This document shows positions 53,110 to 63,250 of a stretch of DNA of 64,000 nt, piece after piece. The translations under genes and the position numbers were made by a program. The stretch is from Paraburkholderia dioscoreae (GTDB lineage Bacteria; Pseudomonadota; Gammaproteobacteria; Burkholderiales; Burkholderiaceae). The notes beneath the pieces are model-generated. The model did not search any database. It worked only from the letters and a program-made list of their open reading frames with translations, and was not told the origin of the DNA. Position 1 is the stretch's first letter, and each line of letters starts with the position of its first letter. The stretch covers positions 186,001 through 250,000 of the forward strand of contig NZ_LR699553.1 in assembly GCF_902459535.1 (NCBI RefSeq). Direction: 5' to 3'.

Positions 53110-53625
53110 ATGAAGTGGTTCGACCGTATGCCTGTGTTCAGGAAACTGCAGCTCGCGTTTTTTGTCGTGATCGGTTTTTGCGGCGTGACTGCGCTGGGTA
53201 TGCTGTCGTCGATGCACGACATTACCGACGCCATCTGCAATAAGCACATGAACGGCCTCTACTGGATGGAAGAGGCGAATCGCCACAAGATCGATTCCGA
53301 TCCGGCCGTCGCGAATCTCGGCTACGCCGCCGACGACGCCGGCCGTCAAATTTGAAGGACAACATTGTCGGCTCGCTCAAGGAAATGCACGACGCCTACG
53401 ACCCGTATCGCGCGACGATCGGGACGGGCAAGGGGCAGGAGATGTTCGCCGACGTGCTGCGCAAGTCGGCGGTATGGGAAAGCATCCGTGCATCAGCAGA
53501 TCGGTCTCGAACCGATTCCAGCCGGCATCGACAACCATGAACTGGTGCGCCGCGCGATTGCGTCGAGCGAGGCGCTGCGCGATCGCATCACGACGCTGAC
53601 CGACTGTCGCCGCGCACCCACGCCG
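53110..53625 (+). pseudogene. Remnant of a methyl-accepting chemotaxis protein
   Basis: MKWFDRMPVFRKLQLAFFVV is a typical cytoplasmic start plus TM1, followed by a four-helix-bundle region HMNGLYWMEEANRHKIDSD. A one-base loss near 53347-53352 turns the frame to a TGA at 53353. The frame continues as LKDNIVGSLKEMHDAYD, then a second frameshift near 53486 leads to VHQQIGLEPIPAGIDNHELV and ASSEALRDRITTLTD. Similarity ends near 53620. TM2, HAMP and the signalling domain are missing. The copy at 45554 is a different chemoreceptor, so this is an independent decayed gene. Confidence 0.8.
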
Positions 53626-53748
53626 CGCATTTCCCCGAACTTGCCAGGCCCAATGGCACTCCGTACACTCGCGCGTAATTCATGGGCGGCGCCTGTTCCG
53701 GCGCGGTCCACCACCATAAATAACGCCGAACACAGGAGAACCCCCGCC

Positions 53749-55056
53749 ATGGCCGATTCCTATTTTCCCCGCTGGCGCGCGCAGCCCGCGGCTGCCGAGG
53801 GCCGCATCGTCGGCACCGACGAGCGGCTCGCGTGGCCGCAGATGTTCGCGATGGGCGTGCAACACGTCGTCGCGATGTTCGGCTCGACGGTGCTCGCGCC
53901 GTTGCTGATGGGCTTCGATCCGAACCTGTGCATCTTCATGTCGGGCATCGGCACACTGCTGTTCTTCGTGCTGGTGGGCGGGCGCGTGCCGAGCTATCTC
54001 GGTTCGAGCTTCGCGTTCATCGGTCTCGTGATCGCGGTGACGGGATACGGCGGCCACGGTCCGAACCTCAACATTCCGGTGGCGCTGGGCGGGATCATCG
54101 CGTGCGGCGTGGTGTATGCGCTCATCGGCCTGATCGTGTCGGCGGTCGGCACGCAATGGATCGAAACGCTGATGCCGCCGGTCGTGACAGGCGCGATTGT
54201 CTGCGTGATCGGTTTGAATCTGGCGCCTATTGCCGTGCATGGCGTGAGCGGCAGCAACTTCGATTCGTGGATGGCGCTCGTCACCGTGCTGTGCGTTGGC
54301 GCAGTGGCGGTGTTCGCGCGCGGCATGCTGCAGCGTCTCCTGATTCTGGTCGGCCTGCTGATGGCATATGTGATCTACGCGATCGTCACGAACGGTCTCG
54401 GCATGGGTAAGCCGATCGATTTCGCGATCGTCGCGAACGCGGCCTGGTTCGGTATGCCGCACTTCACGGCACCGGTTTTCAACATGCAGGCCATGACCCT
54501 GCTCGCGCCGATCGCGGTGATTCTGGTGGCGGAAAACCTCGGTCACATCAAGGCGGTGAGCGCGATGACGGGCCAGAACCTGGACCGCTACGTCGGCCGC
54601 GCATTTCTCGGCGACGGATTCGCGACGATCGTTTCCGGCTTCGCCGGCGGCACCGGTGTTACGACGTATGCCGAGAACATCGGCGTGATGGCCGTCACCA
54701 AGATTTATTCGACGCTGGTTTTCGTGATCGCCGCACTGATCGCGCTGGTGCTGGGCTTTTCGCCGAAGTTCGGCGCGGTGATTCAGACCATTCCGGGACC
54801 GGTGCTGGGCGGCGTGTCGATCGTCGTGTTCGGGCTGATCGCCGTGACCGGCGCGCGGATCTGGGTCGTCAACAAGGTGGACTTCTCCGATAACCGGAAT
54901 CTGATCGTGGCCGCGGTCACGCTCGTGCTCGGCGCCGGTGATTTTTCGCTGAAGCTCGGCGGCTTCGGTCTGGGCGGCATCGGCACCGCGACGTTCGGCG
55001 CGATCATTCTCTATGCGCTTCTGAGAAGGAAGCCGGTGCAAGGTCCGGTGGCCTGA
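53749..55056 (+). CDS. rutG: Uracil/pyrimidine permease, RutG-like (NCS2 family)
   Basis: 435 residues starting at 53749 (MADSYFPRWRAQPAAAEG) with ACAGGAG upstream; earlier in-frame residues belong to the MCP remnant. It has 12-14 membrane segments. GVQHVVAMFGSTVLAPLLMG, GRVPSYLGSSFAFIG, AVILVAENLGHIKAV and GGTGVTTYAENIGVMAVTK match the uracil-xanthine permease pattern, and the ILVAENLGH motif carries the substrate-binding Glu. Overall it resembles E. coli RutG closely. It imports uracil, thymine or related pyrimidines with protons. No other rut genes are adjacent. Confidence 0.9.
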   Translation: MADSYFPRWRAQPAAAEGRIVGTDERLAWPQMFAMGVQHVVAMFGSTVLAPLLMGFDPNLCIFMSGIGTLLFFVLVGGRVPSYLGSSFAFIGLVIAVTGYGGHGPNLNIPVALGGIIACGVVYALIGLIVSAVGTQWIETLMPPVVTGAIVCVIGLNLAPIAVHGVSGSNFDSWMALVTVLCVGAVAVFARGMLQRLLILVGLLMAYVIYAIVTNGLGMGKPIDFAIVANAAWFGMPHFTAPVFNMQAMTLLAPIAVILVAENLGHIKAVSAMTGQNLDRYVGRAFLGDGFATIVSGFAGGTGVTTYAENIGVMAVTKIYSTLVFVIAALIALVLGFSPKFGAVIQTIPGPVLGGVSIVVFGLIAVTGARIWVVNKVDFSDNRNLIVAAVTLVLGAGDFSLKLGGFGLGGIGTATFGAIILYALLRRKPVQGPVA

Positions 55057-55172
55057 TTTTTTCTCTCCGGTATCAAGCGGTATCGGCGGGTTCGCCGGCG
55101 GCATGGGCTTCTTCTTCGTGATGTCTCATTCGAAGCGAGCACCGGCCGCCGGGACTGCAACCCGCCAGCGCG

Positions 55173-56828
55173 TCATTTCCTTCGCGCCGTCAGCGCAGTC
55201 TCCGACAGATCCACTTCGCGCATGAGCTTGTTCAACGTCTCGTCGTTGATCGCCTGGCTGCTGCGCAGCGCCAGCAGCGTCTTGCGCTCGGCTCGCATGG
55301 CCGCGAGCTTCATCCTGAACTCCAGCGCGTCGGCGCGGCGTGCCAGTTCGCGGGGTTCCTGCTCTTCGTCGAGCGTGGCAAGGCGGCGCCGATAGAGATC
55401 CATCACGCGCGCGGTGACATCGGCCGCGTACGCCGAGGCGGACTCGTCCAGATCCGCGCACTCGGTGTCGTGCACCTCGTCGACGGCGCGAATCGCGGCT
55501 TGCGCGGCCATCGTACGCGCGAGCAACTCCTCGGCGGCATGCGGATCCTTGACGCGCCGCCAGCCGCTCAGCAACAGCGGCAACGCCACCACCGCCACCA
55601 GCAGCGAGAGCAGAATCACACCGGACGCAATGAAGATCGCCAGATCGCGGCCCGGCAACGGGACGCCGTCCGGCAACACCTCCGGCAACGAGAGCACGCC
55701 CGCGAGCGTCACGGCTCCGCGAACGCCGGCCACCGTCGTCACCGCGACCGTGCGCAAGCCCGGCACCGCATTCGCCATGCCCCGCTTGGTGGCGCCGCGG
55801 CTCGCGAACCAGCGCAGCAGCCACACCCACACGAAGCGCATCGCATAGAGGGCAGCAGCCACTGCCGCGATATAACCGATCAGCAGCCCGACCTGCGCGT
55901 TGCTCGTCTCGTGCGCGTCGAGCAACGCGCGGCCGAGAATGTGCGGAAACTGCAGCCCCAGCAGAATGAACACCATGCCGTTGAAGACGAACTCGATCAT
56001 CGTCCACGTGCTGTTGGCGCGCACGCGCGACGACACCGGCCCGGCGTTCGCGAGGGTCGCGTAGTTCATCGTCATGCCGGCGGCGACCGCGGCCAGAATG
56101 CCCGACAACTCGAAGCGCTCGGCGATCAGATAGGCGGCGAACGGAATCAGCAGCGTCATCACGACACCGGGCGCCGGATCGCCGTCTTCAGTGAGATTCA
56201 GGAAGCGCGCCGACACGAAGCTGAACAGCCAGCTCACTGCCGCGCCTGTCGCGAGGCCGCCCACGGCGATGATCACGAAACTGATCGACGCGTCGCGCAA
56301 CGAAAACACGCCGGTCAGCGCCGCGGCAATGGCGAACTTCAGCGCGACCAGTCCCGACGCGTCGTTCATCAACGCCTCGCCTTCCAGTATGTGCATGAGC
56401 CGCCCGGGAATCTTGCCCTTGCCGACTATGCCGGACAGCGCCACCGCATCGGTCGGCGACAGCACCGCGGCCAGCGCGAACGCCACCGGCAGCGAGATCG
56501 ACGGCACCAGCGCATGCACGAAGTAGCCGACCACCAGCACCGTCACGAAAACCAGCCCGAGCGCGAGCATCAGGATCGAGCGGCGCGCCATGAAGAACTC
56601 GCGCTTGGGAATACGCCACCCGTCCGCGAACAGCAAAGGCGGAATGAACAGCACCATGAAAATTTCCGGATCGAAGGTGACATGCAGCCCGAGCTTCGGC
56701 CATGCGAGCAGCGCACCGATCGCGATCTGCACGAGCGGCAGCGGCAACGCGATGGGCAGGATGCGGGTGACGACGCCCGATGCGGCGACGGCGAGCAAAA
56801 GAATCAGTACGGTAAAGACAATATCCAT
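55173..56828 (-). CDS. Na+/H+ antiporter (CPA1 family)
   Basis: A 551-residue inner-membrane protein. Residues 1-410 form 12-13 membrane segments. LSPTDAVALSGIVGKGKIPG has the Asp of the ion site, MNDASGLVALKFAIA the second (Asn-Asp), and TTVAGVRGAVTLAGVLSLP carries the conserved Arg of TM11. The C-terminal 140 residues are a cytoplasmic charged region (ELLARTMAAQAAIRAVDEVH) with coiled-coil character. It exchanges Na+ or K+ for H+ for pH and salt homeostasis. It converges on the permease gene. Confidence 0.92.
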   Translation of the reverse strand: MDIVFTVLILLLAVAASGVVTRILPIALPLPLVQIAIGALLAWPKLGLHVTFDPEIFMVLFIPPLLFADGWRIPKREFFMARRSILMLALGLVFVTVLVVGYFVHALVPSISLPVAFALAAVLSPTDAVALSGIVGKGKIPGRLMHILEGEALMNDASGLVALKFAIAAALTGVFSLRDASISFVIIAVGGLATGAAVSWLFSFVSARFLNLTEDGDPAPGVVMTLLIPFAAYLIAERFELSGILAAVAAGMTMNYATLANAGPVSSRVRANSTWTMIEFVFNGMVFILLGLQFPHILGRALLDAHETSNAQVGLLIGYIAAVAAALYAMRFVWVWLLRWFASRGATKRGMANAVPGLRTVAVTTVAGVRGAVTLAGVLSLPEVLPDGVPLPGRDLAIFIASGVILLSLLVAVVALPLLLSGWRRVKDPHAAEELLARTMAAQAAIRAVDEVHDTECADLDESASAYAADVTARVMDLYRRRLATLDEEQEPRELARRADALEFRMKLAAMRAERKTLLALRSSQAINDETLNKLMREVDLSETALTARRK

Positions 56829-57211
56829 CGGTCTATTTCTGGCGATATAACGACTTTGCTTCGGCGGGCTTCAGTGAGTTTCGACGATGCGCCCGCGCGG
56901 CGCTGACGAAGTGTAAGGCAGAAGTTTAGCCCGACGACGCGTCGCGCCATCGCCGGCCCGGCATGTGGCGCCGATCCGTGGCGCATGACTGCCTCGAACG
57001 GACCGGCGCACCTTAACGGTGCGTGTCACGCCCACAGGCGGCGCATGCTCCCGTCCGCGGGCGCAGTCTTTCGTCTAAATTTCATTGGAATGTGTGTCAG
57101 CGTGCGCATGGAGCTTGCTTAAGGTATATCGATGACGCACATTTGAGAGACGGCGCCGAGGTTGTTCGCCTCCGCGTTCGGACCGGCCCGGCTCTCGCGT
57201 GAGAGGACTGC
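56829..57211. other. Gene-free stretch between antiporter and EAL genes
   Basis: 383 bp. Only the short hairpin GCACC-TTAAC-GGTGC near 57010 is visible. Both divergent promoters should lie here, but no clear hexamers were found. Confidence 0.4.
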
Positions 57212-58489
57212 ATGACGATTGCGCAACAGGAAAGGACGGCCGGCGCGCCGCATGGCTTCGATGTCGAGATGACGTCGGGGCTCGAACGTTTTACGGTGAA
57301 GCATGGCGAGCTCACGCTCAGTAGCGTGTTCCAGCCGATTTTCAGCCTCTCGCATATGCGGGCGGTCGGCTACGAGGGCTTGCTGCGCGCGCATGACGCG
57401 CTCGATCGGCCCGTGTCGCCGCTCGACGTATTCGGCGAGGCCGCGCGCCTCGGCGAAGTGCTACAGGTGGACAGGCTCGCGCAGACTTTGCATCTGGAGA
57501 ATTTCAAGGTGCTCGGCGCCGAGCGCGAATGGTTGTTCCTGAACGTGCACCCGGCGGCGCTCACCGATCCGTATCTGGCGGCCGCGTTGCTGGCCACGCT
57601 GAAGCGGCTCGACCTGTCGCCGCGGCGCATCGTGCTCGAGGTGCTGGAGCATCGCGCGGAAGATCTGGAGCGTCTCGCCGACGCTGTGCGCCAGTTTCGC
57701 GAGCGCGGCTTCCTGATCGCGCTCGACGACTTCGGCGCGGGACACTCGAACGTCGAGCGGATCTGGCAATTGAATCCCGATATCGTGAAACTCGACCGCA
57801 TCATGCTGTCGCACGCGGCGCACCGCGCAGACATGGCGACGATTCTGCCCGGCCTCGTCGCGCTGCTGCACGAAGCAGGCAAGCTCGTGCTGATCGAAGG
57901 CGTGGAAACGGAGCATGAAGCGCAGATGGCGCTCGCCTGCAACGCGGACTTCGTGCAAGGCTTTTTCTTCGGCCGCCCGAATCCGGGGGCGGCCGACGCG
58001 TTGCACGCGACCACCTGCATCAGCGAACTGACCGAGCGTTACCGCGACCAGACCGAAGCACGCGAGCGCCGCAATGCCAGCCGGCTCGCGCCGTACTTGC
58101 GGGCTTTCGAGCGGGCGGCGGAACGCCTCGCGGCCGGCGAACCGCTCGAAGAGGTGTGCTGGAATTTTCTCGCCCTCGACCATGCCGCACGCTGCTTCCT
58201 GCTCGATGCGAAGGGCAAGCAGGCGGGCCGCAACGTCGTGTTGCGCGCCGATCGTGCGGCGCATGAAACGCGCTTTCTGCCGTTGGCCGACGCGCAAGGA
58301 GCGAACTGGCTGCGTCGCCCATATTTTCGCGATGCGATCAATGCGCCGGAGCGTGTCCATGTGACGCGCCCTTATCTGTCCATCAACGAGGCTTTGCCGT
58401 GCGTCACGCTTTCGGTGGCGACGCGGGTCGGCGAGCAGACCTGCGTGCTGTGCGGCGATATCGACTGGGTGGACGAAGAGCGTTATTGA
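57212..58489 (+). CDS. EAL-domain c-di-GMP phosphodiesterase with C-terminal sensor domain
   Basis: A 425-residue soluble protein. The EAL domain spans about residues 30-270. The signature Glu lies in YEGLLR (EGL instead of EAL), and the following residues are present: LNVHPAAL (Asn), VLEVLEHR (Glu), ALDDFGAGHS (Asp-Asp loop 6), KLDRIM (Lys), IEGVETE (Glu) and QGFFFGRP (Gln). All catalytic positions look intact, so hydrolysis of c-di-GMP to pGpG is likely. The C-terminal 150 residues resemble the PAS/PDC-like domain found after EAL in YkuI-type proteins. It has no membrane segment. Confidence 0.92.
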   Translation: MTIAQQERTAGAPHGFDVEMTSGLERFTVKHGELTLSSVFQPIFSLSHMRAVGYEGLLRAHDALDRPVSPLDVFGEAARLGEVLQVDRLAQTLHLENFKVLGAEREWLFLNVHPAALTDPYLAAALLATLKRLDLSPRRIVLEVLEHRAEDLERLADAVRQFRERGFLIALDDFGAGHSNVERIWQLNPDIVKLDRIMLSHAAHRADMATILPGLVALLHEAGKLVLIEGVETEHEAQMALACNADFVQGFFFGRPNPGAADALHATTCISELTERYRDQTEARERRNASRLAPYLRAFERAAERLAAGEPLEEVCWNFLALDHAARCFLLDAKGKQAGRNVVLRADRAAHETRFLPLADAQGANWLRRPYFRDAINAPERVHVTRPYLSINEALPCVTLSVATRVGEQTCVLCGDIDWVDEERY

Positions 58490-58604
58490 GTGTGCCGCCT
58501 GACTGTCGCTCTGCGACAGTCCCTTCGGGGTGACAAAAATACCTGGGGCGGTCCGGCGTATTTTTGGGGGATCATGTCGGTTTCAACGATCTTCAGCCGT
58601 GCTT

Positions 58605-59303
58605 ATGTCCGTTCTTCTGGAAGTCATTGCCACGACCGTTGCCGACGTGCGCCTCGCCGCGCAAGCGGGCGCCAACCGTCTCGAACTCGTCACCGCGACG
58701 GGCGAGGGCGGCCTTACGCCAAGCCTCGGCCTGATCGAGGCGGCAGTGGCGGCGGTTGAAATTCCCGTGAACGTGATCGTGCGGCCGCATAGCCGCTCGT
58801 TCGTGTACGACGCCGACGACTACGCGGTGATGTTGCGGGACGTGCGGGCGGTCAAGGCAGCGGGCGCGAACGGTGTCGTGATCGGCATGCTGGACGCTGA
58901 AGGCGGAATCGACCGCGAAGGTCTCGCCCGCGCGATCGATGCGGCTGACGGACTGGCCGTCACCTTCCATCGCGCGTTCGACGAAGCGCGTGATCTGCGC
59001 GAATCGCTCGACGTGCTGCTCGGTTTCGACGCCGTGACGAACGTGTTGACCTCGGGTGGGCGACCGTCGGCACTGCACGCGAAAGCCACGATCCGTGAAC
59101 TGGTGCGGCAAGCCTCCGGTTCGCATTTGACGGTGCTGGCCGGCGCCGGTTTGACGGTCGAGGCGATCACTGGTTTTGTGAGCAGCACGCAAGTCGAAGC
59201 GGTGCATTTCGGTTCGGGCGTTCGGGTGGACGATAACGGTCTCGCGCCGGTAGACGCCGACAAGGTCGCGAGGGTCAGAGCGCTGCTGGACGCGCAGGCG
59301 TGA
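58605..59303 (+). CDS. cutC: CutC family protein
   Basis: A 232-residue TIM-barrel protein starting at 58605 (MSVLLEVIATTVADVRLAAQ). AQAGANRLELVTATGEGGLTP is the CutC N-terminal motif. VNVIVRPHSRSFVYDADDY, VTFHRAFDEARDL and LTSGGRPSAL follow. CutC was first linked to copper tolerance in E. coli, but its enzymatic role is unknown. It converges on the indolepyruvate oxidoreductase gene across a strong terminator. Confidence 0.94.
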   Translation: MSVLLEVIATTVADVRLAAQAGANRLELVTATGEGGLTPSLGLIEAAVAAVEIPVNVIVRPHSRSFVYDADDYAVMLRDVRAVKAAGANGVVIGMLDAEGGIDREGLARAIDAADGLAVTFHRAFDEARDLRESLDVLLGFDAVTNVLTSGGRPSALHAKATIRELVRQASGSHLTVLAGAGLTVEAITGFVSSTQVEAVHFGSGVRVDDNGLAPVDADKVARVRALLDAQA

Positions 59304-59345
59304 GCGTCCCGACGCATCGCGCGGATAAATCATCGGGCAAAGAAA

Positions 59346-59377
59346 ATGCCGCTTCGGGAGCGATCCCGAAGCGGCAT
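59346..59377. terminator. Bidirectional terminator between cutC and indolepyruvate oxidoreductase
   Basis: A perfect 14-bp stem ATGCCGCTTCGGGA / TCCCGAAGCGGCAT with loop GCGA. On the minus strand it is followed by TTTTCTTT; on the plus strand by GTATGC. It lies between the two converging stops. Confidence 0.88.
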
Positions 59378-59430
59378 GTATGCACGCATGTCCGCGTGCG
59401 ACTAACCGCGCGGCTAGTCTTGCGATAACA

Positions 59431-62400
59431 CTACTTCGCGACGACCACCGGAATCCCGCGCAACTGTCCCGCGCCTTTCACCTCTTCCAGCGATTTGCGC
59501 ACCGACTCACCCGTCGCCGCTTCGATCTGCAAGCGTGCGGCGAGATCGCGCTCGCCACGCTTCACACCCGCCAGATTCGCGAGCTTCACATGACCATAGC
59601 CGCGCACGCGGGCGTGCAGGTCCGCCAGCTTCGCCACTTCTTCGAGGTTGTCGGCATCGAGCTTCGCGAGCGCACGCTGCAACGTGGTTTCGTAATCGCC
59701 GGCGAGTTCGCGCTCCATCTTGCGCTCCAGCGTGCGGCCGAACGGATCGAGCAGCGTGCCGCGCAGACCGCGGAATTTCGCCAGCGTGCCGAGCACCGGC
59801 CACATCCATTGACCGAAGGTTTTCTTGGCCGGATTCTTGCCGGGTTCCGGGCGCGTGAGCGTGGGCGGCGCGAGATTGAACTTGATGCCGAAGTCCTTGC
59901 CGGCCACGCCTTCGAATTGCGCTTCCAGTGCTTCACGGAACGCGGCATCGGTATGCAGGCGCGCCACTTCGTATTCGTCCTTCACCGCGAGCAGGCGATA
60001 GAACGTGGTCGCCACCGCGCGCGTCACGCGCTCGCTGTTCGCATCCACGGCGGTTTCCGCGCGGCGTGCCGCATCGACCAACGCGCGATAGCGCTTCTGG
60101 TAGCTCGCGCCGCCGTAAATCTGGAGACGCCCTTCGCGATGCGCGATCAGTTCGTCGAGCGTATCGACGCGCACAGTCTGCTTCGCCTGATGCCGTGCTT
60201 GCCACAGCGATTCGAGCGCGGCCGGATCTTCGGCGGCGAGGCGGCCGATCGAAAACGCCAACTGGTTCATCGGCACCGCGACGTTGTTCAACTCGATCGC
60301 GCGCATCATCGCGCCGAACGATACCGGCACCAGACCGAGTTGCCAGGCATAACCGAGCATCAGAATGTTCGCACCGATGGTGTCGCCGAGAAAGCGCGTG
60401 GCGAGCGCCTGCGCGTCGCACGTCGACATGCGCTCCGCGCCGGCCGCGTGACGCATCTTGTCGAGCAGCGCGTCGGCGTGCAGCGTTGCGTCCGGATTCG
60501 TCACGAACGTCGCGTTCGGAATCGCGTGCGTGTTCACGACAATGCGCGTGCGGCCATGACGCACCGTTTGCAGCGCATCGGCGCTTGCGCCGACCACCAT
60601 GTCGCAGGCGAGCAGCACGTCGGCCTGTTGCGTGTCGATGCGCACCTGGTTGAGCCACTCGTCGCGCGCGGCAAAACGCACGAACGAGAGCACCGAGCCG
60701 CCCTTTTGCGCGAAGCCCATGAAGTCGAGCACCGACGCGCTCTTGCCTTCCAGATGTGCCGCCATGCTGATCAACGCGCCGACCGTCACGACGCCCGTAC
60801 CGCCAACGCCCGTCACCAGAATGTCGTACGGCGCGGCGTCGAGATGCGTGGCGGGAATCGGCAGCGCATCGACGCGCGCGGCAAGTGCGGCCGGATCGAA
60901 CGCGGCGCCCGCCGCTTTCTTCAGCTTGCCGCCTTCCACCGTGACGAAGCTCGGGCAGAAGCCGTTCACGCACGAGTAGTCTTTGTTGCACGACGATTGA
61001 TCGATGCGGCGCTTGCGGCCCAATGCGGTTTCGACCGGTTCCACCGAGAGGCAATTCGACTGCACGCCGCAATCGCCGCAGCCTTCGCAAACCTCTTCGT
61101 TGATGAAAAGACGCTTGTCCGGATCGGGGAATTCGCCTTTTTTCCGGCGCCGGCGTTTTTCCGCCGCGCAGGTTTGGTCGTAGATCAGCACGGTCACGCC
61201 GTCGGTGTCGCGCAATTGGCGCTGCACGGCATCCATTTCACTGCGATGGTGAAACGTGGTGCCCTTCGGAAAGAGGTCGTGATGGCCGTCGTACTTTTCC
61301 GGCTCGTCGCTGACCACGACGAAGCGCGACACCCCTTCGGCTTCCACCTGACGCGCGATCTGCGGCACCGAGATGCTGCCGTCCACCGGCTGGCCGCCCG
61401 TCATCGCGACGGCGTCGTTATAGAGAATCTTGTACGTGATGGTGGCTTTCGCGGCGACCGCCTGGCGGATCGCCAGAATGCCGGAATGGAAGTACGTGCC
61501 GTCGCCGAGATTCTGGAACACGTGGCGCGTTTTCGTGAACATGGAATGCGACGCCCAGTCCACGCCTTCACCGCCCATCTGGATGAGACCGGTCGTGTCG
61601 CGCTCCATCCACGACGCCATGAAGTGACAGCCGATCCCCGCATGCGCGATCGACCCTTCCGGCACTTTGGTGGACGTATTGTGCGGACAACCCGAGCAGA
61701 AGTACGGCGTGCGCTTCACGCTGTCCGCCGCGTTGGAGAGAATTTGCGGCGCGACCAGATCGACCACGCGTTCGCGGCGATCGAGCGCGGGCTTGTGCTT
61801 CGCGAGCCAGTTGGCGAACACCGGCAGAATGCGCGACGGCCGCAATTCACCGAGCGAGGACAGCAGTAGCGTGCCGTCTTCGGCATTCTTACCGACGACG
61901 ATCGGCCGCGTGCCTTGCGTGCGGTTGTACAGATAGTCCTTGATCTGCTGTTCGATGACCGGGCCTTTCTCCTCGATCACCAGCACTTCGGACAGGCCGG
62001 AGACGAACGCGTCGATACGCGTCATTTCCAGCGGAAACGACAGGCCGACCTTGTAGATGCGCACACCGGCCGCCTCCAGATCGGCGACCGTCAGATCGAG
62101 GCGGCGCAGCGTTTCCATCAGGTCCAGATGCGCCTTGCCGCAGGTCACGATCCCCACGTTCGCATGCGGGCTCGGCGCGATCCATTTGTCGATGCTGTTC
62201 ACGCGCGCGAAGTGGCGCACCGCGTCGAGCTTGGCATGCATGCGCGACTCGATCGTCAGGCTCGGCAGATCCGGCCAGCGATTGTGCAGGCCGCCGGCCG
62301 GCGCTTCGAAATCCTGCGGCGCGGCCCAGTCGGTGCGCAGCGCGTCGAGATCGACGGTCGAGCCCGACTCGACCGTTTCGGAGATCGCCTTGTAGCCGAC

Positions 62401-63018
62401 CCACGCGCCGGAGAAGCGCGACAGCGCCCAGCCGTACAAACCGAATTCGAGCATGTCGGCGATGTTCGATGGATTGACGACCGGCATATGCCAGGCCATC
62501 AACGCGAAGTCGCTCTGATGCGGCATGGACGACGACACGCAGCCGTGGTCGTCGCCCGCCACCACCAGCACGCCGCCATGCGGCGACGAGCCGTAGGCGT
62601 TGCCGTGCTTGAGCGCGTCGCCGGCGCGGTCCACGCCCGGGCCTTTGCCGTACCACATCGCGAACACGCCTTCGACGGTGCGCTCCGGGTCCGATTCCAC
62701 GCGCTGCGTGCCGAGTACGGCGGTGCCGCCGAGTTCTTCGTTGATGGCGGGCAAGAAGCGGATATCACTCGCCGTGAGCAGTTTCTTCGCCTTCCACAAT
62801 TGCTGATCGACCATGCCGAGCGGCGAGCCGCGATAACCGCTGATGAAACCGGCGGTGTTCATTCCGCGTGCCTTATCGGCGGCGCGCTGCATGAGCACGA
62901 GGCGCACCAGCGCCTGCGTGCCGGTCAGGAAGATGCGGCCGCGCGTCGCGGTGAGGTTGTCGGACAGCTTGTAATCGGCGAGTGCGGGCGTGCCGTCGAT
63001 GGGCAGGCGAGCGGTCAT
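59431..63018 (-). CDS. Indolepyruvate ferredoxin oxidoreductase family protein (fused subunits)
   Basis: A 1195-residue fused 2-oxoacid:ferredoxin oxidoreductase. Start at 63018 with TTGGAGACTC upstream. The N-terminal part (SDNLTATRGRIFLTGTQALV, GYRGSPLGMVDQ) is IorA-like. YFCSGCPHNTSTKVPEG and GHAGIGCHF-like residues belong to the TPP-binding domain with QMGGEGVDWASHS. A 4Fe-4S region EVCEGCGDCGVQSNC follows, and the IorB-like gamma domain is DILVTGVGGTGVVTVGALI. It oxidatively decarboxylates arylpyruvates to acyl-CoA using ferredoxin. The single-chain form is typical of Burkholderia and relatives. Confidence 0.95.
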   Translation of the reverse strand: MTARLPIDGTPALADYKLSDNLTATRGRIFLTGTQALVRLVLMQRAADKARGMNTAGFISGYRGSPLGMVDQQLWKAKKLLTASDIRFLPAINEELGGTAVLGTQRVESDPERTVEGVFAMWYGKGPGVDRAGDALKHGNAYGSSPHGGVLVVAGDDHGCVSSSMPHQSDFALMAWHMPVVNPSNIADMLEFGLYGWALSRFSGAWVGYKAISETVESGSTVDLDALRTDWAAPQDFEAPAGGLHNRWPDLPSLTIESRMHAKLDAVRHFARVNSIDKWIAPSPHANVGIVTCGKAHLDLMETLRRLDLTVADLEAAGVRIYKVGLSFPLEMTRIDAFVSGLSEVLVIEEKGPVIEQQIKDYLYNRTQGTRPIVVGKNAEDGTLLLSSLGELRPSRILPVFANWLAKHKPALDRRERVVDLVAPQILSNAADSVKRTPYFCSGCPHNTSTKVPEGSIAHAGIGCHFMASWMERDTTGLIQMGGEGVDWASHSMFTKTRHVFQNLGDGTYFHSGILAIRQAVAAKATITYKILYNDAVAMTGGQPVDGSISVPQIARQVEAEGVSRFVVVSDEPEKYDGHHDLFPKGTTFHHRSEMDAVQRQLRDTDGVTVLIYDQTCAAEKRRRRKKGEFPDPDKRLFINEEVCEGCGDCGVQSNCLSVEPVETALGRKRRIDQSSCNKDYSCVNGFCPSFVTVEGGKLKKAAGAAFDPAALAARVDALPIPATHLDAAPYDILVTGVGGTGVVTVGALISMAAHLEGKSASVLDFMGFAQKGGSVLSFVRFAARDEWLNQVRIDTQQADVLLACDMVVGASADALQTVRHGRTRIVVNTHAIPNATFVTNPDATLHADALLDKMRHAAGAERMSTCDAQALATRFLGDTIGANILMLGYAWQLGLVPVSFGAMMRAIELNNVAVPMNQLAFSIGRLAAEDPAALESLWQARHQAKQTVRVDTLDELIAHREGRLQIYGGASYQKRYRALVDAARRAETAVDANSERVTRAVATTFYRLLAVKDEYEVARLHTDAAFREALEAQFEGVAGKDFGIKFNLAPPTLTRPEPGKNPAKKTFGQWMWPVLGTLAKFRGLRGTLLDPFGRTLERKMERELAGDYETTLQRALAKLDADNLEEVAKLADLHARVRGYGHVKLANLAGVKRGERDLAARLQIEAATGESVRKSLEEVKGAGQLRGIPVVVAK

Positions 63019-63250
63019 GGGTGAGTCTCCAATATTTGCATCCGCGCGCGGTGGTGGGGACTACAAACGTCACGCAGCGAAAGAGACTCTATTTTTTAGC
63101 GCCGATTGGAGTGGATTTTTTCTACTTCGACCCGCCGTTCACGAATAGGCGAGAAGAGCCGCACGTTTTAACGGAGTTTTGAGATAGATCTGCCGCGCCG
63201 TGGCCGTGTTGGGGTATGCCCTGGTGCGTTTCGAGCGCGTCTCGAACGTC

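Noticed and set aside
59380..61869. An 829-codon plus-strand open frame
   Set aside because: It is antisense to the indolepyruvate oxidoreductase, with shadow composition and no recognisable domain.
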